A stretch of DNA of 64,000 nucleotides from JBGTFE01 sp049799955. GTDB taxonomy: Bacteria; Acidobacteriota; Blastocatellia; Pyrinomonadales; Pyrinomonadaceae. This document shows positions 47,985 to 55,932 of this stretch, piece by piece. A program made the translations under genes and the position numbers. Below the pieces are notes generated by a model that was not told the origin of the DNA, did not search any database, and saw nothing but the letters and a program-made list of their open reading frames with translations. Each line of letters opens with the position of its first letter. The stretch's first letter is position 1. Location: NCBI GenBank assembly GCA_049799955.1, contig JBARIW010000041.1:1-64000 (forward strand), written 5' to 3'.

Positions 47985-49568
47985 TCATTCTTTCAGCGGC
48001 ACGAAAATCACTTTCGAGTTTTGAAAATCGAATGTCAGGCGATAATTTTTCAAAAAGTTTCCGCCGAGAATTCCCATCTGCTCAAAGCCCGATGTTTCGT
48101 TTATCATATCGAGGTCGAGCGCGATGGCTTTGATGCTGTCGCGCGTGTTCTTGCCGAATGTAACGCGCGGCAGCATAAACATCGGCATTTCCGTCGTTTC
48201 GCCCGCCGAGCCGATGACGCGGATTCTTTCATTGATGAGAAACTGCCTGAGCTGCGTGCTGCCGGCAAGGTCGTCCGAGATAACCGAAAGCGAAGCGCCC
48301 GTATCGACAATAAAATTCAGAGAATTTGTAACGCCTTCGATTTGAACTTCGCCGCTTAAAAATCCGGCTGAAGTCAGACGAAGCGGCAACGCGAGCGCGT
48401 TTTTCTCGTTAAATTCTTCGCGCACCGAATTTTTCTTTTTCAGCGTAAAGCTCGTATTGCCGTAATCAATCGTCGTCAGAAATTTTGATATGAGCGACAA
48501 ACCGATATAGCCGTCAACATTTTCATTTACCGAATGAAACTGGCGGATATAAACCGGAACATTCCTGATATTTACATCGCCGATGCTGACCCGATTTAAA
48601 AAACCGTAAACGATTTCAAATTTCCCGTCGCCGCCGAAACCTCGCGCCGAACCGCCGCGCGCGACCGGTTTGATGTTCAATTTCTTCGCCGTTTTCTCCG
48701 AAACTACGGAAATGCCCGAACCCGTGTCCAGAATAAAATTAAGCGGCTCTTCGGTTTTATTGATTTTTATCTCGACCGCCGGGCGGTCATCGACGAGCTT
48801 AAATTTAACGACCGTTTCCCTTCCGCCGCTAATATCGTAAAGCGAAGACCTGTTGCCCAAAAACTCAAGAAAATCGATAAGTCCTTTAATCCGCTCGCGC
48901 CTGTCCTTATCAATCTGCGTCGAAACTTCCAGAAAACGGCGATAAGCCGCCGCTGCTTCCGTGTAAGATTCGGCGCGCGCCGAAACCTGCGCCCGCGCAA
49001 ATATATAATCCGGCTCGTCCGAGTTGAGATAATCGGCGTAGCGCAGATTTTCGAGACTTTTGAAAATGCGATTTTCGTAAAAATCGAGCAGTCCGAGACC
49101 GAGCCAGGCGAGCGATTCGCTTTTATCCAGCGTTACGGCGGTAACCAAAGTCGCTTCCGCTTCCTTAAACCTCCCGGCATCGAGCAGAGTCATTCCCAAA
49201 ACGGCAAAAGCATAAGCGTTTTTCGGCTCGGCTTTGGCTACGTCGAAGGCAAGATTGTAAGCGTCGATAAGACGTTTTTGCTTGAATAAAAGATAAGCGA
49301 GCTTGAGCTTGGCGCGCGATTCCTGCGGATTTTGCTCCATCGCGCGGCGCAAAATCTTTTCGGCTTCGGCTAATTCTCCTTTTCTGATTAGTTTTTCGGC
49401 TCGCTTGATAATCTGTTTGGTGCTTTCCGTATCGACCTGCTGAACATCGACGGCGGCGAGCGCAAGCGTCGATAAACAGAGAATCAGAAAACACGCACAG
49501 AGCAGTTGACTAGAACATCTTATGTGGAAAGAAAGAGATTTTTTCGTTCTAAAATCAGCAAATTTCAT
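47985..49568 (-). CDS. Exported TPR protein with two retropepsin-like aspartic protease domains
   Basis: 527 residues. A hydrophobic N-terminal stretch (LLCACFLILCLSTLALAA) is a signal peptide or anchor. Residues 50-240 contain TPR units (EAEKILRRAMEQNPQESRAK). Two retropepsin-like domains follow: the first with FILDTGSGISVVS (Asp281), the second with FIVDTGASLSVIS (Asp422); each is followed by a hydrophobic-hydrophobic-Gly strand (VDGYIGLSLISKF, GILGGNFLKNYRLTFDF). One chain therefore carries both catalytic aspartates needed for a bilobed protease. Substrate unknown. Confidence 0.88.
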   Translation of the reverse strand: MKFADFRTKKSLSFHIRCSSQLLCACFLILCLSTLALAAVDVQQVDTESTKQIIKRAEKLIRKGELAEAEKILRRAMEQNPQESRAKLKLAYLLFKQKRLIDAYNLAFDVAKAEPKNAYAFAVLGMTLLDAGRFKEAEATLVTAVTLDKSESLAWLGLGLLDFYENRIFKSLENLRYADYLNSDEPDYIFARAQVSARAESYTEAAAAYRRFLEVSTQIDKDRRERIKGLIDFLEFLGNRSSLYDISGGRETVVKFKLVDDRPAVEIKINKTEEPLNFILDTGSGISVVSEKTAKKLNIKPVARGGSARGFGGDGKFEIVYGFLNRVSIGDVNIRNVPVYIRQFHSVNENVDGYIGLSLISKFLTTIDYGNTSFTLKKKNSVREEFNEKNALALPLRLTSAGFLSGEVQIEGVTNSLNFIVDTGASLSVISDDLAGSTQLRQFLINERIRVIGSAGETTEMPMFMLPRVTFGKNTRDSIKAIALDLDMINETSGFEQMGILGGNFLKNYRLTFDFQNSKVIFVPLKE

Positions 49569-49597
49569 AGAAAACTCCTTTCCTGAGACGGCAGGTG

Positions 49598-50260
49598 TTA
49601 TTTAAGAATCTCGCCGGTCTTCAGAGACCACAAGACCAGATCCATTTCATCGAAATCAATTTCCAGACGGTTTGACAAATTTTTTAGCTTTTCTTCAACC
49701 GTTAGATACCTCGAACGCGTATTTGGTGGCTTTGGGTCGTCAATTATTTTCAGCTCCGCCAGGCTTCTCAAAATATGCTTGTCGAGAATCGCGTAGCCCT
49801 TAAAACCGATGTTCCGCAAAAAATGGCTCGCTTCCTTATAACCCAAGCCTTTTATGCCTTTTTCCTTAACGAGCCAATCGCGTCTTTCGAGCGGATTTTC
49901 AAAGCTTTCAAGTTTCTCGCGCAGGCGCATTTGGCAGTGTTCCTGCAAAAATTCGCGCGAAGCGACGATGTACCCGGCGCGCGCGTTCGGATAGCGATGC
50001 CTGCCGACCAACGCCGATGCCAGTTCCGCGTGATTTCCCGTAAGCAGAATCGGACGAACGGCTTCGACCGAGCGAATTCCCATCCGCGCCGAACAGCCGC
50101 CGGTGAAGAAACAAAAAACCATTTCCTCCCAGATTCGCTCGTCCGTTCCCGCCTGCCAAACGGCGTCAAATTCCGCGAGTCTTTTTAAGATTTCTTCGCG
50201 TCTCTCGATGTGCGCCGATTTTATTTTTTCAATGGTTAAAGGTTGATGTTCTTTTTTCAC
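49598..50260 (-). CDS. 8-oxoguanine DNA glycosylase/AP lyase, Ogg2-like
   Basis: 220 residues. The helix-hairpin-helix KEKGIKGLGYKEASHFLRN, with its Lys as Schiff-base nucleophile, and the following IGFKGYAILDKHILRSL with the catalytic Asp, are the signature of the Ogg2 branch. TGGCSARMGIRSVEAVRPIL is the N-terminal family block. It removes 8-oxoguanine and nicks the abasic site. Ogg2 is commonest in archaea and thermophiles, less common in bacteria. It is transcribed away from dacB. Confidence 0.85.
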   Translation of the reverse strand: MKKEHQPLTIEKIKSAHIERREEILKRLAEFDAVWQAGTDERIWEEMVFCFFTGGCSARMGIRSVEAVRPILLTGNHAELASALVGRHRYPNARAGYIVASREFLQEHCQMRLREKLESFENPLERRDWLVKEKGIKGLGYKEASHFLRNIGFKGYAILDKHILRSLAELKIIDDPKPPNTRSRYLTVEEKLKNLSNRLEIDFDEMDLVLWSLKTGEILK

Positions 50261-50562
50261 AAGACAATTAATAGAGCTTGAATTTTATGAATAATTCTAC
50301 CTGATTACAAGATTTTCCCGTTTTTTTTCAAAAAAAACTTTTCTTTTCGCAAATTTTGAAGTATAAGTAAATAGAGTTGCTTCCATAAACGATTCAAATG
50401 TCTGCATCCAAAGTTGAACAAAATTCATCAGAGATTCGTCAGGTACTCGGAAAGGGTTTTTCGAGTTTGAAAAATCTGACGGCTGGTATGTTATAATATG
50501 GACAGCCTTCTTTTCTGAGGACGAGAAAGGAAGCCTGCCCCGAAGCCAAGCAAAATAAAAAT
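50261..50562. other. Divergent intergenic region before dacB
   Basis: 302 bases. It holds a GTTTTTTTTCAAAAAAAAC dyad (about 50320-50338), the dacB promoter (listed separately) and a leader with a pyrimidine/purine hairpin (about 50504-50534, CCTTCTTTTCT against AGAAAGGAAG). No open frame of interest. Confidence 0.5.
50467..50497 (+). promoter_or_regulatory. Extended -10 promoter of dacB
   Basis: TATAAT at 50492-50497 preceded by TGT (extended -10, TGnTATAAT) and TTGAAA at 50467-50472 (19-base spacer, long, but tolerable with an extended -10). Transcription would start near 50504 and give a 60-base leader. Confidence 0.6.
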
Positions 50563-51957
50563 ATGAATAGATTTAAGAATAAAGCCTTCTGGCTGTTTGC
50601 CGCTTTCGCGATACTGTCTAACTCAACCGCAGTTTTCGCACAATCCACCAACAAACCTTTACTTCAGGATATTAAAGTCGCCACTCCGACCAACACCAAG
50701 CCCGTTCCGACGGCGACGCCTCTGGTTACCAAAACGGGAAGCTCTAACAGCACGAACATCGTTGCGCGAAGGACTTCGATTCCGGCTTTGATGGACGTTG
50801 ACATTCCGGGCTATTCGGGCATTCTGGTCGAAAGTCCCGAAGGCAATATCGTTCTCGAAAGCAATTCGACTTTAACTTTTAACCCGGCTTCAAACGTCAA
50901 AATCGCCACTGCCTACGCCGTTCTAAAAACTTTCGGACCGAATTATCGTTTTCAGACAGGCGTTTGGACGGACGGGTCTTATGATGCGGCGACCGGAACG
51001 CTTTACGGCAATTTATACGTTTCAGGACGCGACCCGATGTTTAATCTCGAACACGGCGTCGCGCTTTCGCACGAACTGAATCGGATGGGAATCCGAAACG
51101 TTACGGGCGATTTAGTCGTTACCGATAATTTCGTGATGAATTACAGCGCAAGCGCGCAAAAAGCCGTTTCGACCTTGCAGTCTTCGATAGATTCATCAAA
51201 ACGAAGCGCCGCGACGATGAGAGCGTGGCAAAATTACCTGACGAATTCGGGCAAATTCAATCAGGTTACAACCGTTCCGAGCGTCGCGCTTGCCGGCGGA
51301 GTTTACGTCCAGTCGATTCCGACCAACGCCAAACTCCTGTTCGCCCACGAATCCGCGCCGATGCGCGAAATCGTCAAAGCCGTGATGTGCTATTCGAATA
51401 ATTATCTGGCGGAACGTCTCGGCGATATGCTCGGCGGCTCTTATGCCGTCGCAAAAATCGTTCAGACAAACACGGGCGTTCAGCCGTCGGAGTTTTTCCT
51501 TGCGACTTCGAGCGGTCTCGGCATCAATCGCGTTTCGCCGCAGGCGATGATGAAGCTTCTCAGAACTTTTCAAAAGGAACTGGCGAAAAACAAAATGAAT
51601 TTTACCGATGTAATGCCGGTTGCGGGAATGGACGCGGGCACGCTCGAAGGTCGTTTTGACGATGCATTCGACCGCGGCAGCGTCGTCGGCAAAACCGGAA
51701 CTCTCGGCAATACGGATGCGGGCGTCAGCGCTCTTTCGGGCGAAATGAACACGCGTCGCGGAAAATTCCTTTTCGTCATCTTCAATCAAAGAGGAAGCGT
51801 TCCGCGCTTTCGCTCATTTCAAAACTCGCTCGTATCTTTGATTCAGGGACAATTAGGCGGCGCTCTGCCGATGGCTTACAATCCGATTTCGCTCGATGTC
51901 CGCTTAGCAAGCACGCGAATCACATATCCCGATGCGCGAGCGCGGATTAGCGAATAA
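50563..51957 (+). CDS. dacB: D-alanyl-D-alanine carboxypeptidase/endopeptidase (PBP4, S13 family)
   Basis: 464 residues. Signal peptide ends at VFAQ (27). Pro/Thr-rich linker to 70. The penicillin-binding motifs are SxxK in FNPASNVKIATAY (Ser110, Lys113), SxN in MCYSNNYLAERLG and KTG in VVGKTGTLG. SGRDPMFNLEHGVALSHEL belongs to the S13-specific inserted domain, which here is small. It trims or cleaves peptide cross-links of peptidoglycan in the periplasm. It has its own promoter and terminator; murJ follows. Confidence 0.9.
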   Translation: MNRFKNKAFWLFAAFAILSNSTAVFAQSTNKPLLQDIKVATPTNTKPVPTATPLVTKTGSSNSTNIVARRTSIPALMDVDIPGYSGILVESPEGNIVLESNSTLTFNPASNVKIATAYAVLKTFGPNYRFQTGVWTDGSYDAATGTLYGNLYVSGRDPMFNLEHGVALSHELNRMGIRNVTGDLVVTDNFVMNYSASAQKAVSTLQSSIDSSKRSAATMRAWQNYLTNSGKFNQVTTVPSVALAGGVYVQSIPTNAKLLFAHESAPMREIVKAVMCYSNNYLAERLGDMLGGSYAVAKIVQTNTGVQPSEFFLATSSGLGINRVSPQAMMKLLRTFQKELAKNKMNFTDVMPVAGMDAGTLEGRFDDAFDRGSVVGKTGTLGNTDAGVSALSGEMNTRRGKFLFVIFNQRGSVPRFRSFQNSLVSLIQGQLGGALPMAYNPISLDVRLASTRITYPDARARISE

Positions 51958-51982
51958 TCAATTATCCAATCAAAAAATTTCG

Positions 51983-52017
51983 AAGGAAGCAGGAAAACTC
52001 TTGCTTCCTTTATTTTT
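51983..52017 (+). terminator. Rho-independent terminator after dacB
   Basis: AAGGAAGCA (51983-51991) and TGCTTCCTT (52002-52010) form a perfect 9-base stem, then TATTTTT. Confidence 0.85.
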
Positions 52018-52069
52018 GCTTTGCGATTTGAAGAAAAGAGTTAGATAATTCACGTTTGCAATAAACAAA

Positions 52070-53797
52070 ATGAGCGAAATCGAAAAAACTCAGCCAATCG
52101 AAGAAGAACCGGAAGAATTAGCCGAACCTTCCGCCGAAGAAGCGATAGAATCCGAAAAACCCGTAACCAAACAAACGAGCGTGGCAAAAAGCGCCGGAAT
52201 CGTCTCGATTGCCGTGATGTTTTCGCGCGTTTTAGGTCTTGTGCGCGAAATGATTTTTGCCAGGTATTTCGGTGCGGGTTTTCTCTATGACGCATACCAG
52301 GCGGCGTTTACGATTCCGAACGTTCTGCGCGACCTTTTTGCCGAAGGCGCGCTTTCAGCCGCTTTCGTCAAGGTTTTCACCGATTATCAAATCAAAAAAG
52401 GCGAAAAGGAAGCGTGGCGGCTCGCCAGCCTTGTGATGAACGCTTTAGCCGTCGTTTTGAGCATTCTGGTCATTGCCGGGATTCTTCTCACGCCTTATCT
52501 CGTTTCAGTCGTCGCCTCGGGTTTTTCGCCGGAAAAAGCGGCGCTGACGGTAACGATGACGCAGATAATGTTTCCGTTTATACTGCTCGTCGCGCTCGCG
52601 GCGGTTGCGATGGGCGTTTTGAACACGAAAGGCGTTTTCGGAGTTCCGGCTTCGGCTTCGACGGTTTTTAACGTCGTTTCGATTATCTTCGGACTCGGTT
52701 TCGCCTACTGGCTTTCGGGCGGCGGTTGGTTGTCTTCGAGCGATAAAACGATTGTTCCGAACGCGGCGGCGCAATGGGCGATAATCGGGATGGCAATCGG
52801 GACTTTAATCGGCGGCGCGTTTCAATTTTTGATGCAGATTCCGTCGCTTTACAAAGTCGGTTTTCGTTTTTCTCCGATTTTAAGCTTTAAGGACGAAGGC
52901 GTTCGAAAAGTTATGCGGCTGATGGCTCCGGCGATTCTCGGCACTTCCGCCGTTCAGATAAACGTTCTGGTCAATCTCGCGGTCGTCTCCGGCATCGACG
53001 GCGGGCGAAGCTGGCTCAGTTATTCGTTTCGCCTGATGCAGTTTCCCATCGGCGTTTTCGGCGTCGCCATCGGCACGGCTTCGATTCCGGTTTTATCGCG
53101 TATGGCGAGCGAGGGAAAAATGAAAGACTTCCGCGACACGCTTTCGTCTTCGCTGAATCTGGTATTTTTGATGACTTTGCCGTCCGCCTGCGGTCTTGTC
53201 GTTTTGGGCGAGCCGATTATCCGCCTGATTTACGAGCGCGGAAAATTCGACGCGGCTGACACGACGATGACGGCTTACGCTCTTGCGGGTTATTCAATCG
53301 GTCTGACGGGCTACGCTGCCATAAAAATTCTCTCGCCCGCGTTTTATGCTTTGGACGACGCGAAAACGCCGATGATTATTGCCATCGCCTCGATTTTCGT
53401 CAACGCCGTCGCAAGCTTTGTCTTCCGCGATTTGCTCACGCCTTACGGCTACGGTCATGTCGGGGTCGCCCTCGCCACTTCATCGGTCGCGCTCGTAAAT
53501 TTCTTCGCGCTCGCCTTGATGATGCGAAAACGAATCAAACGCTTAAACGGCAGAGAAATAATTTCCGCATTCCTACGCATCGCCGCCGCATCCTTTGTTA
53601 TGTCCGCCGTCTGCTATTTCAGCTATTATTTTCTGCATCGCCAATTCGGCGCGAAAAATTTTCTATACACTTCAATCGAATGTTTCGCGCCCATCGCGCT
53701 CGGCGGCATTACATTTATCGGAATGGCAAAGATTTTGAAAGTCAGCGAAATAGATAAGCTTTACAACGCTTTTGCGAGAAAGTTAAAAAGAGGTTAA
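52070..53797 (+). CDS. murJ: Lipid II flippase MurJ
   Basis: 575 residues with about 14 membrane helices, preceded by a 40-residue acidic cytoplasmic tail (Glu/Pro-rich). RVLGLVREMIFARYFGAG, then AYQAAFTIPNVLRDLFAEGA and LSAAFVKVFT, are hallmark MurJ/MviN motifs with essential charged residues (Arg, Asp). It moves lipid II across the inner membrane for peptidoglycan synthesis, which fits the dacB gene upstream. The dacB terminator separates the two. Confidence 0.93.
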   Translation: MSEIEKTQPIEEEPEELAEPSAEEAIESEKPVTKQTSVAKSAGIVSIAVMFSRVLGLVREMIFARYFGAGFLYDAYQAAFTIPNVLRDLFAEGALSAAFVKVFTDYQIKKGEKEAWRLASLVMNALAVVLSILVIAGILLTPYLVSVVASGFSPEKAALTVTMTQIMFPFILLVALAAVAMGVLNTKGVFGVPASASTVFNVVSIIFGLGFAYWLSGGGWLSSSDKTIVPNAAAQWAIIGMAIGTLIGGAFQFLMQIPSLYKVGFRFSPILSFKDEGVRKVMRLMAPAILGTSAVQINVLVNLAVVSGIDGGRSWLSYSFRLMQFPIGVFGVAIGTASIPVLSRMASEGKMKDFRDTLSSSLNLVFLMTLPSACGLVVLGEPIIRLIYERGKFDAADTTMTAYALAGYSIGLTGYAAIKILSPAFYALDDAKTPMIIAIASIFVNAVASFVFRDLLTPYGYGHVGVALATSSVALVNFFALALMMRKRIKRLNGREIISAFLRIAAASFVMSAVCYFSYYFLHRQFGAKNFLYTSIECFAPIALGGITFIGMAKILKVSEIDKLYNAFARKLKRG

Positions 53798-53838
53798 TAA
53801 ATCTAATTTCCCAAAATTAAAAATCAGAAATTTTCTTT

Positions 53839-54048
53839 ATTCGAGGAAGCATCATCATAATTCTTCCTCGAATGAGTTTCGTTCTAATTAGAATAAGATT
53901 GACTCTTACCGGAAATAACTTAATTCTAGTTAGAATCAAGTCAATTCCAGCTAGAGTAAAATCGATTCATCATCGAACGAGATGAATTCCGGCAAGACGC
54001 AAATCTATTCTGATACGAATAATGTTCGTTCGCATCCGCTTTGAATTT
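53839..54048. repeat. Degenerate tandem array, exact 21-base period, with internal dyads (array 3)
   Basis: Ten units begin at 53839, 53860, 53881, 53902, 53923, 53944, 53965, 53986, 54007 and 54028. Several contain an ATTC-N6-GAAT dyad, for example ATTCTAGTTAGAAT (53923), GTTCTAATTAGAAT (53881), ATTCTTCCTCGAAT (53860) and ATTCTGATACGAAT (54007). It lies between the convergent murJ and the gene ending at 54077. The dyads at two-turn spacing look like operator sites. Confidence 0.85.
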
Positions 54049-54076
54049 TTATTAAACAGAAACGTGATTTGTAAAG

Positions 54077-54442
54077 CTATTTATCGCCGCCTGTGTTCTG
54101 TTTTTTCTTGTATTGCTTGTTGATACCGCTTCGGAGTTTTCCGGCTTGTTTGGCAAGCGGCGTATTTTTGCCTAAAACTCCCATTGCCGCGTCGAGCCGC
54201 GAAGAAGTTGTGCTGTAAAGCAAATCGACTGCTGCATCGGCAACCTTAGTTTGCGCTTTTGCCGCCGTCTGCATTTCGTCTTGCTTCCCGATTTGCAAAA
54301 CCGCATCGTTCTTTTGGCTTTCGGCATCCGTAATCCAGTTTGTTACGTCCAGACCTTTTTCCGACAACGCCTGTTTGTTGTCCTGTAAAAACTGCCTGAA
54401 CTGGTCGGCGAACCCGATAGCTTCCGTTTTTGATACCGCCAT
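54077..54442 (-). CDS. Small helical protein of unknown function
   Basis: 121 residues, predicted mostly helical (TEAIGFADQFRQFLQDNKQA, AAKAQTKVADAAVDLLYSTT), with a lysine-rich end (NKQYKKKQNTGGDK). No signal peptide or membrane helix. GGAGG precedes the ATG at good distance, so expression is likely. No family recognised. Confidence 0.6.
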   Translation of the reverse strand: MAVSKTEAIGFADQFRQFLQDNKQALSEKGLDVTNWITDAESQKNDAVLQIGKQDEMQTAAKAQTKVADAAVDLLYSTTSSRLDAAMGVLGKNTPLAKQAGKLRSGINKQYKKKQNTGGDK

Positions 54443-54584
54443 AAAAATAGCGCCTCCAATTTGGGATATGTCAAAGACATTCGCCCAAAAGTTTAAGGCA
54501 GGTTTTAATTCGAGTCAAGCATTTTCTTATATTATTTTTCAGGAAGTGTTGTAAACTAAAGCTAAACATTTCAAGATGTGATTT

Positions 54585-55913
54585 ATGGAATCAATCGAAA
54601 AAGCCGAGCAGTTTAAAAACGAACTGGACAGCCTGCGCCCGCTCGACGCCGAAGCCGAAGCGCGTATTATGCAAAAATTTCGGCTTGACTGGAATTATCA
54701 TTCAAACAATCTCGAAGGCAATTCATTAACTTATGGCGAAACAAAGGCATTGATTCTGTTCGGCATCACGGCGCAGGGCAAACCGCTTAAAGACCATTTT
54801 GAAATCACCGGACATAACGAAGCGATAAATTGGATTTTAGAGATTGTAAAAGACAAAACGGTTTTGACCGAAGCATTTATTCGACAGCTTCACACGCTTT
54901 TGCTAAAAGAATCGAGCTACAAAGAAGCGCAAACGCCAAACGGAAAACCGACGCGGCGTAAAATCGAAGTCGGCAAATACAAAACTCAGCCGAATCACGT
55001 CATCACCGTAACGGGCGAAACTTTTTATTTCGCTACGCCCCAAGAAACGCCCGCAAAAATGCAGGAATTAATCGAATGGTTTAGAAAGGAAAAAGAAAAT
55101 CCCGAAGTAAACCCGATAATTTTAGCCGCGCTTTTTCATTATCGATTCATTCGTATTCATCCTTTTGACGACGGCAACGGTAGAGTCGCCCGAATCTTAA
55201 TGAATTTTATCCTGATGCAGTTCGGCTATCCGCCCGCAATTATCAAAACCGAAGACAAAGAAAATTATTACGTCGTTCTACGCCTCGCCGACGCTGACGA
55301 ACTTGAGCCGTTTATCGAATACATTACGGAAAATTTGATTCGTTCGCTTGAAATAATGATTAAAGGCGCGAAAGGTGAAAGTATTGAAGAACCAGATGAT
55401 TTAGATAAAGAATTAGCCTTACTTGAAAGGAAAGTGCGAAGCATCGGACAAAAAATTGAAGTTACCAAAAACAGAGAGTTGCTAGTTAAAATATCTGTTG
55501 AATCAGTAGCTCCACTTTTTGTCAAATTTCTTGAGTCTCGGAAGAAGTTTGATAGATTTTACTTAGAAAAGGGACATAAATTATCGGGAAATGGTTTCGA
55601 AATTGAAAATCCTAAAATTGAAAAGATTATTGGGATATTGAAAGGAAATATTCAAGAAAATACAAATTCTGTTGAAATTGTTTATTGGCACACAACATTT
55701 AATCAATATAGTCTGGGCGAGTTAGATTTTACTTCAATAATAAAAGTTTATTTTGGGAAAACAGATTATACCGTTCAATATAAAGACAGATTACGATTAA
55801 TAAAACAATATCCTGAGAATTTAAGTGAAGAGGAAATATCTGAAATAGTAAAATCAGATGTTGAACAACATAAAATCTATATTGCTGAAAGGATTGAAGA
55901 ACGAAGCAAATAA
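54585..55913 (+). CDS. Fic-family adenylyltransferase
   Basis: 442 residues. The Fic core IHPFDDGNGRVARILMN (His192) is complete, so AMP transfer to a hydroxyl side chain is expected. The N-terminal NYHSNNLEGNSLTYGET holds the inhibitory motif SNNLEGN (Ser40, Glu44), making it a self-inhibited enzyme of the N-terminal class. Residues beyond about 255 form a domain I do not recognise; its DNA is much more AT-rich than the first half. It is convergent with ligA; no antitoxin partner is nearby. Confidence 0.9.
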   Translation: MESIEKAEQFKNELDSLRPLDAEAEARIMQKFRLDWNYHSNNLEGNSLTYGETKALILFGITAQGKPLKDHFEITGHNEAINWILEIVKDKTVLTEAFIRQLHTLLLKESSYKEAQTPNGKPTRRKIEVGKYKTQPNHVITVTGETFYFATPQETPAKMQELIEWFRKEKENPEVNPIILAALFHYRFIRIHPFDDGNGRVARILMNFILMQFGYPPAIIKTEDKENYYVVLRLADADELEPFIEYITENLIRSLEIMIKGAKGESIEEPDDLDKELALLERKVRSIGQKIEVTKNRELLVKISVESVAPLFVKFLESRKKFDRFYLEKGHKLSGNGFEIENPKIEKIIGILKGNIQENTNSVEIVYWHTTFNQYSLGELDFTSIIKVYFGKTDYTVQYKDRLRLIKQYPENLSEEEISEIVKSDVEQHKIYIAERIEERSK

Positions 55914-55932
55914 AAACACACCTGTTTTCGAT

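Noticed and set aside
53839..54048. Heptapeptide-repeat coding sequence (ILVRIKS, IPARVKS, IPARRKS) in array 3
   Set aside because: A TGA interrupts it, there is no start or ribosome site, and the DNA dyads explain the conservation better. Array 2, of the same class, has a period that is not a multiple of three.
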